Assembly (NCBI GenBank): GCA_031367105.1
Contig: JANLPG010000030.1
Location: 1 to 64,000 of the forward strand
Length of the DNA stretch: 64,000 bases
Direction: 5' to 3'
Source of the DNA: Palsa-1233 sp031367105
GTDB taxonomy: Bacteria; Gemmatimonadota; Gemmatimonadetes; Gemmatimonadales; GWC2-71-9
Under the pieces are notes generated by a model. It was not told where the DNA came from. It saw nothing but the letters and a program-made list of their open reading frames with translations, and ran no database searches. The translations under genes and the position numbers were made by a program. Below are positions 16,280 to 25,487 of this stretch, one piece after another. How positions within the stretch are numbered: the first letter of the stretch is position 1; each line of letters opens with the position of its first letter.

Positions 16280-17308
16280 CTATTCGACCATTGCCCGCCG
16301 GACGTCGGGGGCAAACTCCTGCAGCAGCTTGCGGAGGGTGATGGTAAGTGGCACGGCGAGGACCATCCCGATTGGCCCGATCAGCCAGTTCCAGAACACC
16401 AGTGAAAGGAACACCGCGACGATCGAGATCTCGAAGCCTTTCTGCATGATCCGTGGCTTGAGCACGTCGCCCAGTAAAAAGTTCAGCACCACGAAGACGC
16501 CGAGCAGGAGTGCGGCACGCTGCACCCCGTGCTCCAGGACGGTGACGATGAGGACCGGGATGATGGCGATGACACCACCGATGGCGGGGATGAACCCGAG
16601 CAGGAAATACAGGACAACCCAGGTGGCGACAAACGGCACGCCTGCTGCGATCAGGAGAATGGTATACATCACCGCGCCGATCAGGCCGATGAGCGCTGTG
16701 ATCCCGATGTATTTCTGCAGATCGGCGCTCATCTCGCCGAAGCGAACCAGCGGGGTCCGGCTGCTGGGATCGACAATCGCAAGCGCGCGGAACAGTACTG
16801 CCAGCTCGATCAGGAAGAGTGCGGTGATCAGCAGGATGAAGAACGAGTGGCCCAGGTCAGCAAGAATGGTCCCGACGATCGAAGCCGCCGGGCCGAGCAT
16901 CGCCGCCGGGTCCAGTGCATCAAGTGACGAATAGCCGCTGGTGTCGATCCCGACCCGTTGCAGCCTTCCGAAGAGCTGGTCCCTGAGCACTGCCAGCTTT
17001 CCGCCGTATTCGGGGAGGCGGTGCGACAGCTCCGTCACCGAGGCGCCCAGCATCCCGACCACGATGGCACCGCCCACAAACACCACCAGCAGGGTGATGG
17101 TGACGGCAAGCCAGCGCCGCACTCCCTGCCGCATCAGGAGCAGCATCAACGGGCTGAGGACCTGCGCGAGGAGCAGGGCGATGAGGAACGGGGTAAGGGT
17201 CGGCGCCACCGCCTTGATCCCGGCGAGAATAATCACCAGGCACGCGGCGGCGATCAGGCCGCGCAAGATCGGCGGAACGGAACGTGGGGTGAGCGACTTA
17301 ACAGTCAC
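16280..17308 (-). CDS. AI-2E/PerM-family membrane protein
   Basis: A 342-residue polytopic inner-membrane protein of the AI-2E exporter-like (PerM/YdiK/TqsA) family. It has about eight hydrophobic segments: two near the N-terminus (AACLVIILAGIKAVAPTLTPFLIALLLA), one around residues 65-85, an amphipathic middle region (VTELSHRLPEYGGKLAVLRDQL), and four to five in the C-terminal half, with the family-typical PAIGGVIAIIPVLIV and GDVLKPRIMQKG segments. Substrates vary across the family (autoinducer-2, Na+/H+ exchange), so the call stays general. It lies 12 bases downstream of ftsK. Confidence 0.85.
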   Translation of the reverse strand: MTVKSLTPRSVPPILRGLIAAACLVIILAGIKAVAPTLTPFLIALLLAQVLSPLMLLLMRQGVRRWLAVTITLLVVFVGGAIVVGMLGASVTELSHRLPEYGGKLAVLRDQLFGRLQRVGIDTSGYSSLDALDPAAMLGPAASIVGTILADLGHSFFILLITALFLIELAVLFRALAIVDPSSRTPLVRFGEMSADLQKYIGITALIGLIGAVMYTILLIAAGVPFVATWVVLYFLLGFIPAIGGVIAIIPVLIVTVLEHGVQRAALLLGVFVVLNFLLGDVLKPRIMQKGFEISIVAVFLSLVFWNWLIGPIGMVLAVPLTITLRKLLQEFAPDVRRAMVE

Positions 17309-17320
17309 GGTGCGCCGACC

Positions 17321-19558
17321 TCACTCAGTGTAATCATCCAGCTGGTGCAAACCTACCATCACATCGCGCGGCTTGGAACCATTCGGCGGGCCGAGGATTC
17401 CAGCGTCGTGCAACTGATCGATGATCCGTGCCGCCCGACCATATCCGATCCCCAGGCGGCGCTGCAGCAGCGACGTCGAGCCCCCTTGATGCTGGATGCA
17501 GGTCTCGGCCGCCTGCCGGAAGAGTGCGTCACGATCGCCCGCGACATCCTCGCCACCGGCCGCCTCACCCGTGACCGCACGGACCACTTCGAGAATGTCG
17601 GGCTCACCGCCGACCACCGTCGCGGGCACTCCGTCGCGCTGGGCGGCATACCACGCCATCACCCGTTCGGTCTCGTCCGTCGAAATGTAGGCTCCCTGCA
17701 CCCGTTGTGGCTCGTTGCGACCGGGTGGCAGAAAGAGCATATCGCCGTTGCCGAGCAATGCTTCGGCGCCGTTCTGATCGAGAATGGTGCGCGAGTCGAC
17801 CTTGCTCGCCACGCGGAACGCAATCCGGCTCGGGAAGTTTGCCTTGATCAGTCCGGTGAGGACATTCACGCTCGGCCGCTGGGTCGCCAGAATGAGGTGG
17901 ATCCCGATGGCGCGCGCCTTCTGTGCCAGCATCGCCAGGGGAGTCTCCACCTCCGACTGCACCGTCATCATCAGGTCGGCGAGTTCGTCGACCAGCAGGA
18001 CGATCATCGGCAATTCACCCTCGCTGTAGACATCATTCCAGGCGTCGCCCGGTGGGGTATCGGCGGCCTCCTTCGCGATGCTGCTCAGCGTGGGGCGAGC
18101 TGCCGGGGGATTGCGCAGCTCCTTGCCGTCCCGGACCTTGCGATTGAAGTCGGAAAGCTGGCGCGCCCCGTTGGCGTGCAACAGTTCGTAGCGTCGGTTC
18201 ATCTCATAGACCGCCCATTTCAGCACGGCAGCGGCATCGTTGTTGTCGGTGACGACCTTGTGCCGGAGGTGCGGCAGGTCGTTGTACATCGACAACTCGA
18301 CCATCTTCGGGTCGACCATCAGCAAGCGCAGCTCGCGCGGCGAGTAGCGATAGATCAATGCCGTGATGATCGTGTTGATGGCGACGGACTTCCCCGAGCC
18401 GGTCGCGCCCGCCACGAGCAGGTGGGGCATCTTGGCAAGGTCGGCCACAATCGGCTGGCCCTGCACATCGCGCCCGAGCACGACCGGCAAGGTGGCCGCC
18501 GAGGACTGCCACGCCTCACTCTCCAGCAGTTCGCGTAGCGTCACCATCCGGGGGTGCGGATTCGCGATTTCTACCCCGACGGCGCCGCGACCGGGGATCG
18601 GCGCCACACGCAGGGAGGATGCCCGCATCGTGATCGCGAGGTCATCGGCGAGTGCCACGATCCGTCCCGCCTTGACGCCCGATGCCGGCACGACCTCGAA
18701 CTGCGACACGGTGGGTCCCGAGGTGATTCCTGCCAGCGTCCCTTCGACCTTGAAGGTCTTGAGCGTCGCGAGGAGCAATTCGCCCAGACGATGCAGTTCG
18801 GCGTCGTCCGCTTCGTCGTGGCTGTGGCGGGGCAAGTCGAGCAGCTCGAGCGGTGGCAACGTCTCGTCACCCGTGCGGCGGGTCGAAGGACCATCTTCGA
18901 GTTCCAGTTGCTTCGACCTCGCCGCCTTGTCGCGTCTCGGTTTCGGGGCGAAGAGTTCCGCCTGTACCGTCTCGCGCAGGTCGGGGGGGAGATCCGACGC
19001 GACGAGCGCCGCCGGCTGAGGGCGCCGGATCGGCGGCGCCGAGCGGATCGGGATCGATGGCGCCGTCGCCGTCTCCGCGCGCTCGAGTCGCTGGAGTGGA
19101 TGCCACGCCAGAGTGCCCAGGGTCACTGCCGTGAGGGCGACGAAGCCGGCGAGTAGCCCGCCGGCGACCCCGATGGCATCCAGCGCGGCACGCGCCAGGA
19201 ACCCCGGGATATATCCGGTGAGTCGCCCCGCCCAGCTCCACTCCCCCACCAGGTCGACGGAGGCATCGATCCGGAACAAAATGCCGAGGACATAGGGAAT
19301 CAGCACGGCGCTGCCGATCGTGAGGATTGCTGCACGCTTCATATCGAGTCGCGGGAGGCGATCCAGGCCAGCGAGTCCGAGTAGCAGCCCCAGCAGTGGC
19401 GCCCCGAGCGCGCCGAGTCCGAGAGCCCGCCAGAGGGCGGGCCCGAGTGACTGCCCGAGCGGTCCGGTGACGTTGACTGGCAACAGGGTGAGCGTGAGGA
19501 ACGCCCCGGCGACCAGCGCCACGACGGCGCCGAGCCTGCGACGGTCGTCGCTACTCAC
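17321..19558 (-). CDS. ftsK: DNA translocase FtsK/SpoIIIE
   Basis: FtsK pumps chromosomal DNA through the closing septum and activates XerCD at dif. The 745-residue protein has four or five N-terminal membrane helices (about residues 12-155), a short linker with a basic Pro-rich stretch, the alpha/beta motor with LLVAGATGSGKS (Walker A 384-391), LVDELADLMM (Walker B) and ATQRPSVNVLTG, and the C-terminal winged-helix gamma domain (CIQHQGGSTSLLQRRL, ARIIDQLHDAGILGP) that reads KOPS sites. The linker is short, as in SpoIIIE rather than E. coli FtsK. Its start overlaps the comB stop by ATGA. Confidence 0.95.
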   Translation of the reverse strand: MSSDDRRRLGAVVALVAGAFLTLTLLPVNVTGPLGQSLGPALWRALGLGALGAPLLGLLLGLAGLDRLPRLDMKRAAILTIGSAVLIPYVLGILFRIDASVDLVGEWSWAGRLTGYIPGFLARAALDAIGVAGGLLAGFVALTAVTLGTLAWHPLQRLERAETATAPSIPIRSAPPIRRPQPAALVASDLPPDLRETVQAELFAPKPRRDKAARSKQLELEDGPSTRRTGDETLPPLELLDLPRHSHDEADDAELHRLGELLLATLKTFKVEGTLAGITSGPTVSQFEVVPASGVKAGRIVALADDLAITMRASSLRVAPIPGRGAVGVEIANPHPRMVTLRELLESEAWQSSAATLPVVLGRDVQGQPIVADLAKMPHLLVAGATGSGKSVAINTIITALIYRYSPRELRLLMVDPKMVELSMYNDLPHLRHKVVTDNNDAAAVLKWAVYEMNRRYELLHANGARQLSDFNRKVRDGKELRNPPAARPTLSSIAKEAADTPPGDAWNDVYSEGELPMIVLLVDELADLMMTVQSEVETPLAMLAQKARAIGIHLILATQRPSVNVLTGLIKANFPSRIAFRVASKVDSRTILDQNGAEALLGNGDMLFLPPGRNEPQRVQGAYISTDETERVMAWYAAQRDGVPATVVGGEPDILEVVRAVTGEAAGGEDVAGDRDALFRQAAETCIQHQGGSTSLLQRRLGIGYGRAARIIDQLHDAGILGPPNGSKPRDVMVGLHQLDDYTE

Positions 19559-20307
19559 GCGCGCCCCCGCCCGACGTCGGGCAGGGTGATCCGCCGGTCG
19601 TGGTAGCGCGGGACCACCGGGTGTGCGTCAACCCGCGCCGCGGCGCTGACATCGCCCTGGAGCCCGAGTGCCGCCAGATCACGCCCCGCGTGGGAGAGGG
19701 CGAGGACCCGCTCGATGCCGTCGCCGTAGCGACGGACCAGGTCGATGGCCACCAGCGCCGCGTCGTTGAGACCGGCGCGCGTCGGGCGCCCACCGAGGGC
19801 ACCGATTGCAAGTCGTCCGGCGAGGTAGGCATCGTCCATTCCGAATCCCTGATCACGCCCGGCGCAGAGGATCAGCAGTTCCCCGTCTGCCGCCAGCGCG
19901 GCAGCAGCCGACGCACTGGCTGACGAGAGATTCACCGCCGAGGCGATCATCACTTCGCGCGCGCCTGCCGTGGCCAGCAACGCCTTGGTGCCGTTCGTGG
20001 TGGTCATCACCAAGGTCTTTCCCGCCACAGCTTCGGCGGTCATCTCCTCGGGAGAGTTGCCAAGCTGGAAGCCGGGAATCGGCAGGGAATGTCGTTCGCC
20101 GGCGAGGAGCACATCCCGCGTGTCGAGGGTATGCGCCAACCGGGTGGCGTCTTCGATATCGGCCGCCACCACGACCGCCCGGGCACCGTGATGCATTGCG
20201 GCGCAGATCGTGGTAGTGGCCCGGAGCACATCGACCACCAGGACCGTCCGGCCGGCCACGTCGCCCGGGGCGAGCCCGAGTGGCGTGAACACGACGTCAA
20301 GCTTCAT
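19555..20307 (-). CDS. ComB-family 2-phosphosulfolactate phosphatase-like protein
   Basis: A 250-residue protein of the ComB family, Mg-dependent phosphatases named for hydrolysis of 2-phosphosulfolactate in coenzyme M synthesis. Family blocks visible are VVDVLRATTTICAAMHHGA, the GERHSLPIPGFQLGNSP segment, TTTNGTKAL and CAGRDQGFGMDDAYLAGRL. Many bacteria without coenzyme M carry this gene, where the substrate is unknown. Here it is held by ATGA overlaps between accC and ftsK. Nothing else in the window points to sulfolactate metabolism. Confidence 0.85.
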   Translation of the reverse strand: MKLDVVFTPLGLAPGDVAGRTVLVVDVLRATTTICAAMHHGARAVVVAADIEDATRLAHTLDTRDVLLAGERHSLPIPGFQLGNSPEEMTAEAVAGKTLVMTTTNGTKALLATAGAREVMIASAVNLSSASASAAAALAADGELLILCAGRDQGFGMDDAYLAGRLAIGALGGRPTRAGLNDAALVAIDLVRRYGDGIERVLALSHAGRDLAALGLQGDVSAAARVDAHPVVPRYHDRRITLPDVGRGRA

Positions 20308-21689
20308 CCGTCGCCGCGCTCGGGGCGGACCGCGTCGAACTGTTCCGGCTTGAGCAGGTGCGACTCCCGTTCGAGGAACTTTGTGTCGACAGTGCCCGCT
20401 ACGAAGTCAGGGTGGCGAATCACCCGGGCGAGAAAGGGAATTGTCGTCGTGATGCCCTCGAGGATGAATGAGTCCAGTGCCTGCGCCAACCGTGCCAGTG
20501 CCTCAGCGCGATCACGGCCGTGGGCGATCAGCTTTGCCAGGAGCGAGTCGTAGTAGGGCGGCACCGTATACCCGGCGTAGACGTGCGTGTCGACGCGGAT
20601 CCCCGGCCCTCCCGGCGGATGATAGGCCGTGATCAGGCCGGGACACGGCTGAAAGTTGCGATAGGGGTCCTCCGCGTTGATGCGGACCTCGATCGCGTGC
20701 CCCGACATCGGCGTCTCGCCGAACGAGAGCGGGGCGCCCGACGCAACCCGGATCTGTTCCTTTACCAGGTCCTGTCCCGTGACCATCTCCGTCACCGGAT
20801 GCTCAACCTGAATCCGCGTGTTCATTTCCATGAAGTAGAACTTGCCATCCTCGTCCAGCAGAAACTCGATGGTGCCCGCGCCGCTGTATCCGATCGCCGA
20901 GGCCAGTGCCACGGCGGCGTTTCCCATCTCGGCGCGCAGCTCCGGCGTCAGTGCGGGAGATGGAGCCTCCTCGATCAGCTTCTGGTGGCGTCGTTGGACC
21001 GAACAATCCCGTTCGCCCAGATGGATCACGGTGCCGTGCTGATCTCCCATCACCTGAATTTCGACGTGCCGGGGGCGCGCCAGAAACTTCTCGATGTAGA
21101 CGTCGCCATTGCCGAAGGCGGAGAGCGCTTCGTTTTGTGCCAGCGAGAAGAGCTGGGCGAACTGCTCGGAATCATTGGCGATCCGCATCCCCTTGCCGCC
21201 GCCGCCCGCGGTAGCCTTGATGATCACCGGAAATCCGATCTCCTCGGCGACCAGCAGCCCTTCGTCGGCATCGCGCATCACTCCGGGTGAGCCGGGAACG
21301 GTGGGCACCCCGGCTTCCTTCGCGAGTCGGCGCGCCGAGGCCTTGTCGCCCATCGCGCGGATCTGGTCGCCGGTCGGTCCGATGAAGACAATGTTCGATG
21401 CCTTGCAGGTATCGGCGAACTCGGCGTTCTCGGCCAGAAAACCATATCCGGGATGAATCGCATCAGCCCCGGTCACCTCGGCGGCGGCGATCAGATTCGG
21501 GATCCGGAGGTACGAGAGCCGCCCTTGCGGCGGCCCGATGCAGACATCGTCGTCGGCGAAGCGGACGTGGAGCGATTCTCGGTCGGCCTCGCTGTAGACG
21601 GCCACGGTCTTCACTCCGAGTTCGTGACAGGCGCGAATGACGCGGAGCGCAATCTCTCCGCGATTGGCGATCATCACTTTACGAAACAT
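20304..21689 (-). CDS. accC: Acetyl-CoA carboxylase, biotin carboxylase subunit
   Basis: AccC carboxylates the biotin of AccB with ATP and bicarbonate, the first half-reaction of fatty acid synthesis. The 461-residue protein has the N-terminal MFRKVMIANRGEIALRVIRAC, the ATP-grasp glycine loop KATAGGGGKGMRI, the EKFLARPRHVEIQVMGD block, ERDCSVQRRHQKLIEEAPSP, the metal site EMNTRIQVEHPVTEM and the DSLLAKLIAHG C-terminal segment. It is complete. The ATG shares its A with the stop of the pilT-like gene (TGATG), so that gene lies between accB and accC in one transcript. Confidence 0.97.
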   Translation of the reverse strand: MFRKVMIANRGEIALRVIRACHELGVKTVAVYSEADRESLHVRFADDDVCIGPPQGRLSYLRIPNLIAAAEVTGADAIHPGYGFLAENAEFADTCKASNIVFIGPTGDQIRAMGDKASARRLAKEAGVPTVPGSPGVMRDADEGLLVAEEIGFPVIIKATAGGGGKGMRIANDSEQFAQLFSLAQNEALSAFGNGDVYIEKFLARPRHVEIQVMGDQHGTVIHLGERDCSVQRRHQKLIEEAPSPALTPELRAEMGNAAVALASAIGYSGAGTIEFLLDEDGKFYFMEMNTRIQVEHPVTEMVTGQDLVKEQIRVASGAPLSFGETPMSGHAIEVRINAEDPYRNFQPCPGLITAYHPPGGPGIRVDTHVYAGYTVPPYYDSLLAKLIAHGRDRAEALARLAQALDSFILEGITTTIPFLARVIRHPDFVAGTVDTKFLERESHLLKPEQFDAVRPERGDG

Positions 21690-22867
21690 CAGCTTGGACT
21701 CGCGCCGGGAAGTTCGAAGGTGCGATCGGAGGAGGCGTTTACACCGGAGACTCGCAAGGCGAATTCGCTCGGGTGGGTCGCGTTGAACACGGCCTCGTCA
21801 TAGGTGATCACTCCATCCTGGAACCAGCGCATCAGCGACTGGTCGAAGGACTGCATCCCGTAGGTCACGCCGCCCTGGGCGATCAGGTCAGGAATATTCA
21901 GCGCCTTCTGCGTATCGCGGATGTTATCCGCGACTGCCGCCGTGTTGATCAGCACCTCCGCGGCGGGGATCCGTCCCTTGCCGTCGGCACGGGGCACCAG
22001 ACGCAGCGACACGACCGCAGCCAGCGCGGTCGAGAGCAGCATCCGGATCTCGCTGTGCTGGTGCGGCGGATAGAACGACAGGACGCGCGAAATGGTCTGG
22101 GTTGCGTCGGTCGTGTGGATGGTCGTCAGTACCAAATGGCCAGTGTCGGCCGCTTTCAGTGCCGTGTCCATCGTCTCCATATCGCGGATTTCGCCGATGA
22201 GGATCACGTCCGGATCCTGGCGGAGCACGTGTCGGAGTGCACCGCCGAACGAGAGCGTGTCACTGCCCACCTCGCGTTGCGACACGTTTGCCAGCTGGTC
22301 ACGATGGAGAAATTCGATCGGATCCTCGATCGTGATGATGTTGACGCGTCGCAGTCGATTCACGTGATCAATCATCGCCGCCAGCGCCGTCGACTTGCCG
22401 GAGCCGGTGATTCCCGTGACCAGCACCAGGCCGCGCGGCCGAAGCGCAATCTCTTCCAGGACGGGGGGAAGCAGCAGATCGCGAATGTTGCGGACTTCGT
22501 ACGGGATGGCGCGGAGCGCGAAGGACATCGTGCCGCGTTGCAGGAAGACGTTCGTGCGGAAACGCCCAATCCCCGGGACACCGATCCCGAAGTCGGCCTC
22601 CTTCAGTTCGGTAAAATCACGCAGCTGCCGCGGCGTCATCAGCGACTCGGCCAGCGACTTCAGTTCCTCGGGCCGCAGCGGTGGCATCGGGAGGAGCAGC
22701 AGCGCGCCGTTGACGCGCACGGTCGGGGGCCGGCCGGCCTTGAGCAACAGGTCGGACGCCCCGCGCTGCACCATCTGCACGATGGCCTGTCGGAACTGGA
22801 AGCCCGCCGCGGTCGCCTCACCGCTGACGACGTCCGGATTCGCTGGTTCCGTCGAATCCTCAACCAT
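21689..22867 (-). CDS. PilT/PilU-family type IV pilus ATPase
   Basis: A hexameric secretion ATPase of the PilT retraction type. From ATG 22867 (MVEDSTEPANP), which overlaps the accB stop by 8 bases, the protein has 392 residues; a frame reaching 22945 would overlap accB more and is less likely. The PAS-like N-terminal domain contains ASDLLLKAGRPPTVRVNG. The ATPase core has Walker A GITGSGKST (152-160), Asp box IITIEDPIEFLH, Walker B DVILIGEIRDMET, His box HLVLTTIHTTDA, and the PilT AIRNLIRE-like C-terminal region is replaced by DNIRDTQKALNIPDLI with GMQSFDQSL following. No other pilus gene is in the window. Placement between accB and accC is unusual. Confidence 0.9.
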   Translation of the reverse strand: MVEDSTEPANPDVVSGEATAAGFQFRQAIVQMVQRGASDLLLKAGRPPTVRVNGALLLLPMPPLRPEELKSLAESLMTPRQLRDFTELKEADFGIGVPGIGRFRTNVFLQRGTMSFALRAIPYEVRNIRDLLLPPVLEEIALRPRGLVLVTGITGSGKSTALAAMIDHVNRLRRVNIITIEDPIEFLHRDQLANVSQREVGSDTLSFGGALRHVLRQDPDVILIGEIRDMETMDTALKAADTGHLVLTTIHTTDATQTISRVLSFYPPHQHSEIRMLLSTALAAVVSLRLVPRADGKGRIPAAEVLINTAAVADNIRDTQKALNIPDLIAQGGVTYGMQSFDQSLMRWFQDGVITYDEAVFNATHPSEFALRVSGVNASSDRTFELPGASPS

Positions 22868-23396
22868 TCGGGTCGACGCGGAAGAGCACCTGCCCGTATT
22901 CAATCGGCGACGAGTCGTCGACGCAGACCTCGCGCACGATGCCACCCACCTCCGCCTCGATTTCGTTCATGATCTTCATCGCTTCGATGATGCAGACCGT
23001 CTGGCCCGGCGAGACCCGCGCGCCGACGCGCACATACGGCTCGGCACCAGGTTCGGGTTGGGAGTAGAAGGTACCGACCATCGGCGACCGGATCTCCTTG
23101 AGTGTCACCGCCGGTGCCGACGCAGCGGAGTCGGCGACCGTCCCCTGGCCTGCCGACGGGGGAGGCAGCAGCAGCGGCGCCAGTCCGGCCGGTCCGGCGA
23201 TCATCGCCGGCGCGCCGAGACTGGTCCGCGTGATCACGACACCGGTGCCAAACAGGCCCTTGAGTTCAATGGAGCCGATCTCGGGTTGCTCGCGCAGTAA
23301 TTGGGCGAGGCGGCGGACGTCCTTGAAGTCGATTCCCTTGGAGCCGGGCATCTGTTCCATCGCGCGGGCAAGCTCCTGCATTTCGTCGGGATTCAT
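22860..23396 (-). CDS. accB: Acetyl-CoA carboxylase biotin carboxyl carrier protein
   Basis: AccB carries biotin between the carboxylase and transferase centres of acetyl-CoA carboxylase. The 178-residue protein has an N-terminal helical dimer region (VRRLAQLLREQPEIGSIEL), a flexible Ala/Pro linker at about 70-95, and the C-terminal biotinyl domain with RSPMVGTFYSQPEPGAEPYV and EAMKIMNEIEAE, where Lys141 is the biotinylation site. The thumb sequence is present. The start overlaps the efp stop by ATGA. The linked accC follows after the pilT-like gene. Confidence 0.96.
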   Translation of the reverse strand: MNPDEMQELARAMEQMPGSKGIDFKDVRRLAQLLREQPEIGSIELKGLFGTGVVITRTSLGAPAMIAGPAGLAPLLLPPPSAGQGTVADSAASAPAVTLKEIRSPMVGTFYSQPEPGAEPYVRVGARVSPGQTVCIIEAMKIMNEIEAEVGGIVREVCVDDSSPIEYGQVLFRVDPNG

Positions 23397-23953
23397 ACGC
23401 GAGTCAGGTACTTGTCTTCACGCCGATCGACGCGAATCAGGGTACCCGGTTCGATGAAGAGCGGAACCTGCACCACTGCACCGGTTTCAAGCTTGGCGGC
23501 CTTGGTCCCACCCGTGGCTGTATCGCCCCGGATCCCGGGGTCGGTCTCCACGATCGCCAATTCCACAAAGTTCGGCAGTTCGAGCACGATCACCTGCTCC
23601 TCGTGCACCAGCCCGGTGCACTCCATCCCTTCCTTCAGGTACTTCATCTGGTCGGCTCCGATCAGGGCGGCCGTCAACGGGATGTCGTCAAAACTCTGCA
23701 GGTCCATAAAATGAAAGTTCTCGCCATCCCGGTACGAGTAGGTCATCGGCCGATGCGTGAGCTCGACCGATTCGAAGCGCTCCCCGGATGGAAAGGTCCG
23801 CTCCAGGACCGCACCAGTCCGTACGTTCCGCATCTTGGTGCGGACGAACGCACTCCCCTTCCCCGGCTTGACGTGCTGGAAGTAGGTGATTTGCATCAAC
23901 TTGCCGTCCAGGTTGAGTACCAGCCCATTCCGGATGTCTGCCGTAGTCGCCAC
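23393..23953 (-). CDS. efp: Elongation factor P
   Basis: EF-P relieves ribosome stalling at polyproline stretches. The 186-residue protein has the KOW-like domain I with the modified-loop motif HVKPGKGSAF (Lys32 would be the target of lysylation or another modification), and OB-fold domains II and III with the family strings DVPLTAAL-like DIPLTAALIGADQMKYL, VIVLELPNFVELAIVETDPGIRGDTATGGTKAA and VQVPLFIEPGTLIRVD. No EpmA/EpmB genes are nearby. efp directly upstream of accB is a frequent bacterial linkage. Confidence 0.97.
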   Translation of the reverse strand: MATTADIRNGLVLNLDGKLMQITYFQHVKPGKGSAFVRTKMRNVRTGAVLERTFPSGERFESVELTHRPMTYSYRDGENFHFMDLQSFDDIPLTAALIGADQMKYLKEGMECTGLVHEEQVIVLELPNFVELAIVETDPGIRGDTATGGTKAAKLETGAVVQVPLFIEPGTLIRVDRREDKYLTRV

Positions 23954-23965
23954 GACTGCTCCTGC

Positions 23966-25054
23966 TTAACTGTCGAGTTCGATGAGTTCAGTGCGCCCGT
24001 CGGTGAGGAGGACGGGACCGCTGGCGGAGAGCCAGACGTCGTCCTCGAGCCGCACCCCACCCCACCCCGGAAGATAGATCCCCGGCTCCACTGTCACCAC
24101 CGCACCGACTGGGAGCGGGGCCTCGGCCGTTGGTGCAAGCCGTGGCGCTTCATGGACTTCCAGCCCCAGCCCGTGGCCCAGGGAGTGCCCGAACGCCTCG
24201 CCGTATCCGCGCGCGGCAATGACCTCACGGGCTAGTGCATCCGCCTCGCTGCCGGTCATTCCGGCCCGGACCCCCTCCCGGGCGCGCTGCTGGGCTTCTT
24301 CCACCAATTCGTACACCGTGCGCTGACGTTCGTCGGCGCTCGCCCCGACCACGACTGTACGGGTAATATCGGCGCAATAGCCGTCGAGTTGCGCCCCGAA
24401 GTCGATCAGCAGGAATTCTCCCCGCTCGATGGCTCGCTCGGAGGTGCCCGCGTGCGGCAGCGCGGCGCGTGGACCGGAAGCCACGATCGTCGGGAAGGGG
24501 TGCCACTCGCTCCCGCGGCGTCGGAGCGCAGCCTCGAGTCGCGCAGCGATATCCAACTCCCGATCGCCGACGCGCACCGTGGGAAGCACCTCGGCAAGGG
24601 CATCGAGGGCCAGTGCCCCCGCCGCACGGATCGAGGCGACCTCGCCCGCGTCCTTGACTTGCCGAAGGCGCTCCACCGAGTCGGCGATCGGGACGACCCG
24701 CGCAACCGTCGCGGCACTCACCCGCTCTGCCTCCCGGATGGTCATCACGGTGGCCTCAACCCCCAGCGTGGCGGGCGCCTCATTGGCGAGCACCCGGGAG
24801 AGGCGGTCCCAGACACTGCGACGGTCGATCACCACCTCCGCCGCCGATCCAGCTTCCTGCGGGGCCTGCGTCGCATAGCGGAAGTCGGTGATCAGGGTGA
24901 GCGCCTTTTGCGACACCACCAGCAGCGCCGCGGAGCCGCTGAAGCCGGTGAGCCACCGGATGTTGGGCAGGTGGGTGACCAGCAGCGCGTCGATTCCTTC
25001 CAGCTCCAGGAACGCTCGCAATGCCCCGGCGCGTACCGGACGACTGTCAGTCAT
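23966..25054 (-). CDS. M24-family Xaa-Pro aminopeptidase
   Basis: A two-domain pita-bread metallopeptidase that removes N-terminal residues before proline. From ATG 25054, which overlaps the aroQ stop by 8 bases, it has 362 residues. The N-terminal creatinase-like domain includes LPNIRWLTGFSGSAALLVV. The C-terminal catalytic domain carries the five metal ligands in LLIDFGAQLDGYCADITRT (two Asp), FGHSLGHGLGLEVHE (His), VTVEPGIYLPGWGGVRLEDDV (two Glu). Length and motifs fit the short PepP/YpdF type. It sits 12 bases before efp, a common neighbour. Confidence 0.93.
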   Translation of the reverse strand: MTDSRPVRAGALRAFLELEGIDALLVTHLPNIRWLTGFSGSAALLVVSQKALTLITDFRYATQAPQEAGSAAEVVIDRRSVWDRLSRVLANEAPATLGVEATVMTIREAERVSAATVARVVPIADSVERLRQVKDAGEVASIRAAGALALDALAEVLPTVRVGDRELDIAARLEAALRRRGSEWHPFPTIVASGPRAALPHAGTSERAIERGEFLLIDFGAQLDGYCADITRTVVVGASADERQRTVYELVEEAQQRAREGVRAGMTGSEADALAREVIAARGYGEAFGHSLGHGLGLEVHEAPRLAPTAEAPLPVGAVVTVEPGIYLPGWGGVRLEDDVWLSASGPVLLTDGRTELIELDS

Positions 25055-25487
25055 TCCGTAGCGTTGCCACGAGGGCATCGAGCGCGAGGAGGTAGCCGCG
25101 CGCGCCGAAGCCCGCGATGACGCCCAAGGCGAGGTCCGCTGTCATCGAGTGATGCCGAAACGCTTCGCGCTGGAAGAGATTGGAAAGATGGACCTCGACA
25201 AACGGTACCGGTGCAGCCAGAAAGGCGTCGCGTATTGCTACCGAAGTATGCGTGTAGCCGCCAAGGTTGACGATCGCCCCGTCGGCGCGCTGGCGCAGCT
25301 GCTGCACGGCGTCGACCAGCTCTCCTTCCTGATTCGATTGCAACCACTCGATGCGAACACCGAGCTCCGCTGCGCGCTGGCGTACCAATGCCTCAACCTG
25401 AGCGAGCGTGGTCGCGCCGTAGACGGCAGGCTCGCGGCTTCCGAGCAAGTTGAGGTTTGGGCCATTGATGACCAGCACCCGGGTCAT
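25047..25487 (-). CDS. aroQ: Type II 3-dehydroquinate dehydratase
   Basis: AroQ forms 3-dehydroshikimate in the shikimate pathway, acting as a dodecamer in the cytoplasm. The 146-residue protein begins MTRVLVINGPNLNLLGSREP at ATG 25487, the position that overlaps the upstream TPR gene by ATGA; the frame is open further upstream but only that start gives the family N-terminus. Catalytic features are the flexible-lid Tyr in EPAVYG, SNQEGELVD, INLGGYTHTSVAIRDA-like VNLGGYTHTSVAIRDA, VEVHLSN with His, and HHSMTADLALGVIAGFG. Length is typical. Confidence 0.96.
   Translation of the reverse strand: MTRVLVINGPNLNLLGSREPAVYGATTLAQVEALVRQRAAELGVRIEWLQSNQEGELVDAVQQLRQRADGAIVNLGGYTHTSVAIRDAFLAAPVPFVEVHLSNLFQREAFRHHSMTADLALGVIAGFGARGYLLALDALVATLRND

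Noticed and set aside
16958..18538. A 526-codon plus-strand frame across PerM and ftsK
   Set aside because: Spans two minus-strand genes and lacks any recognisable motif.
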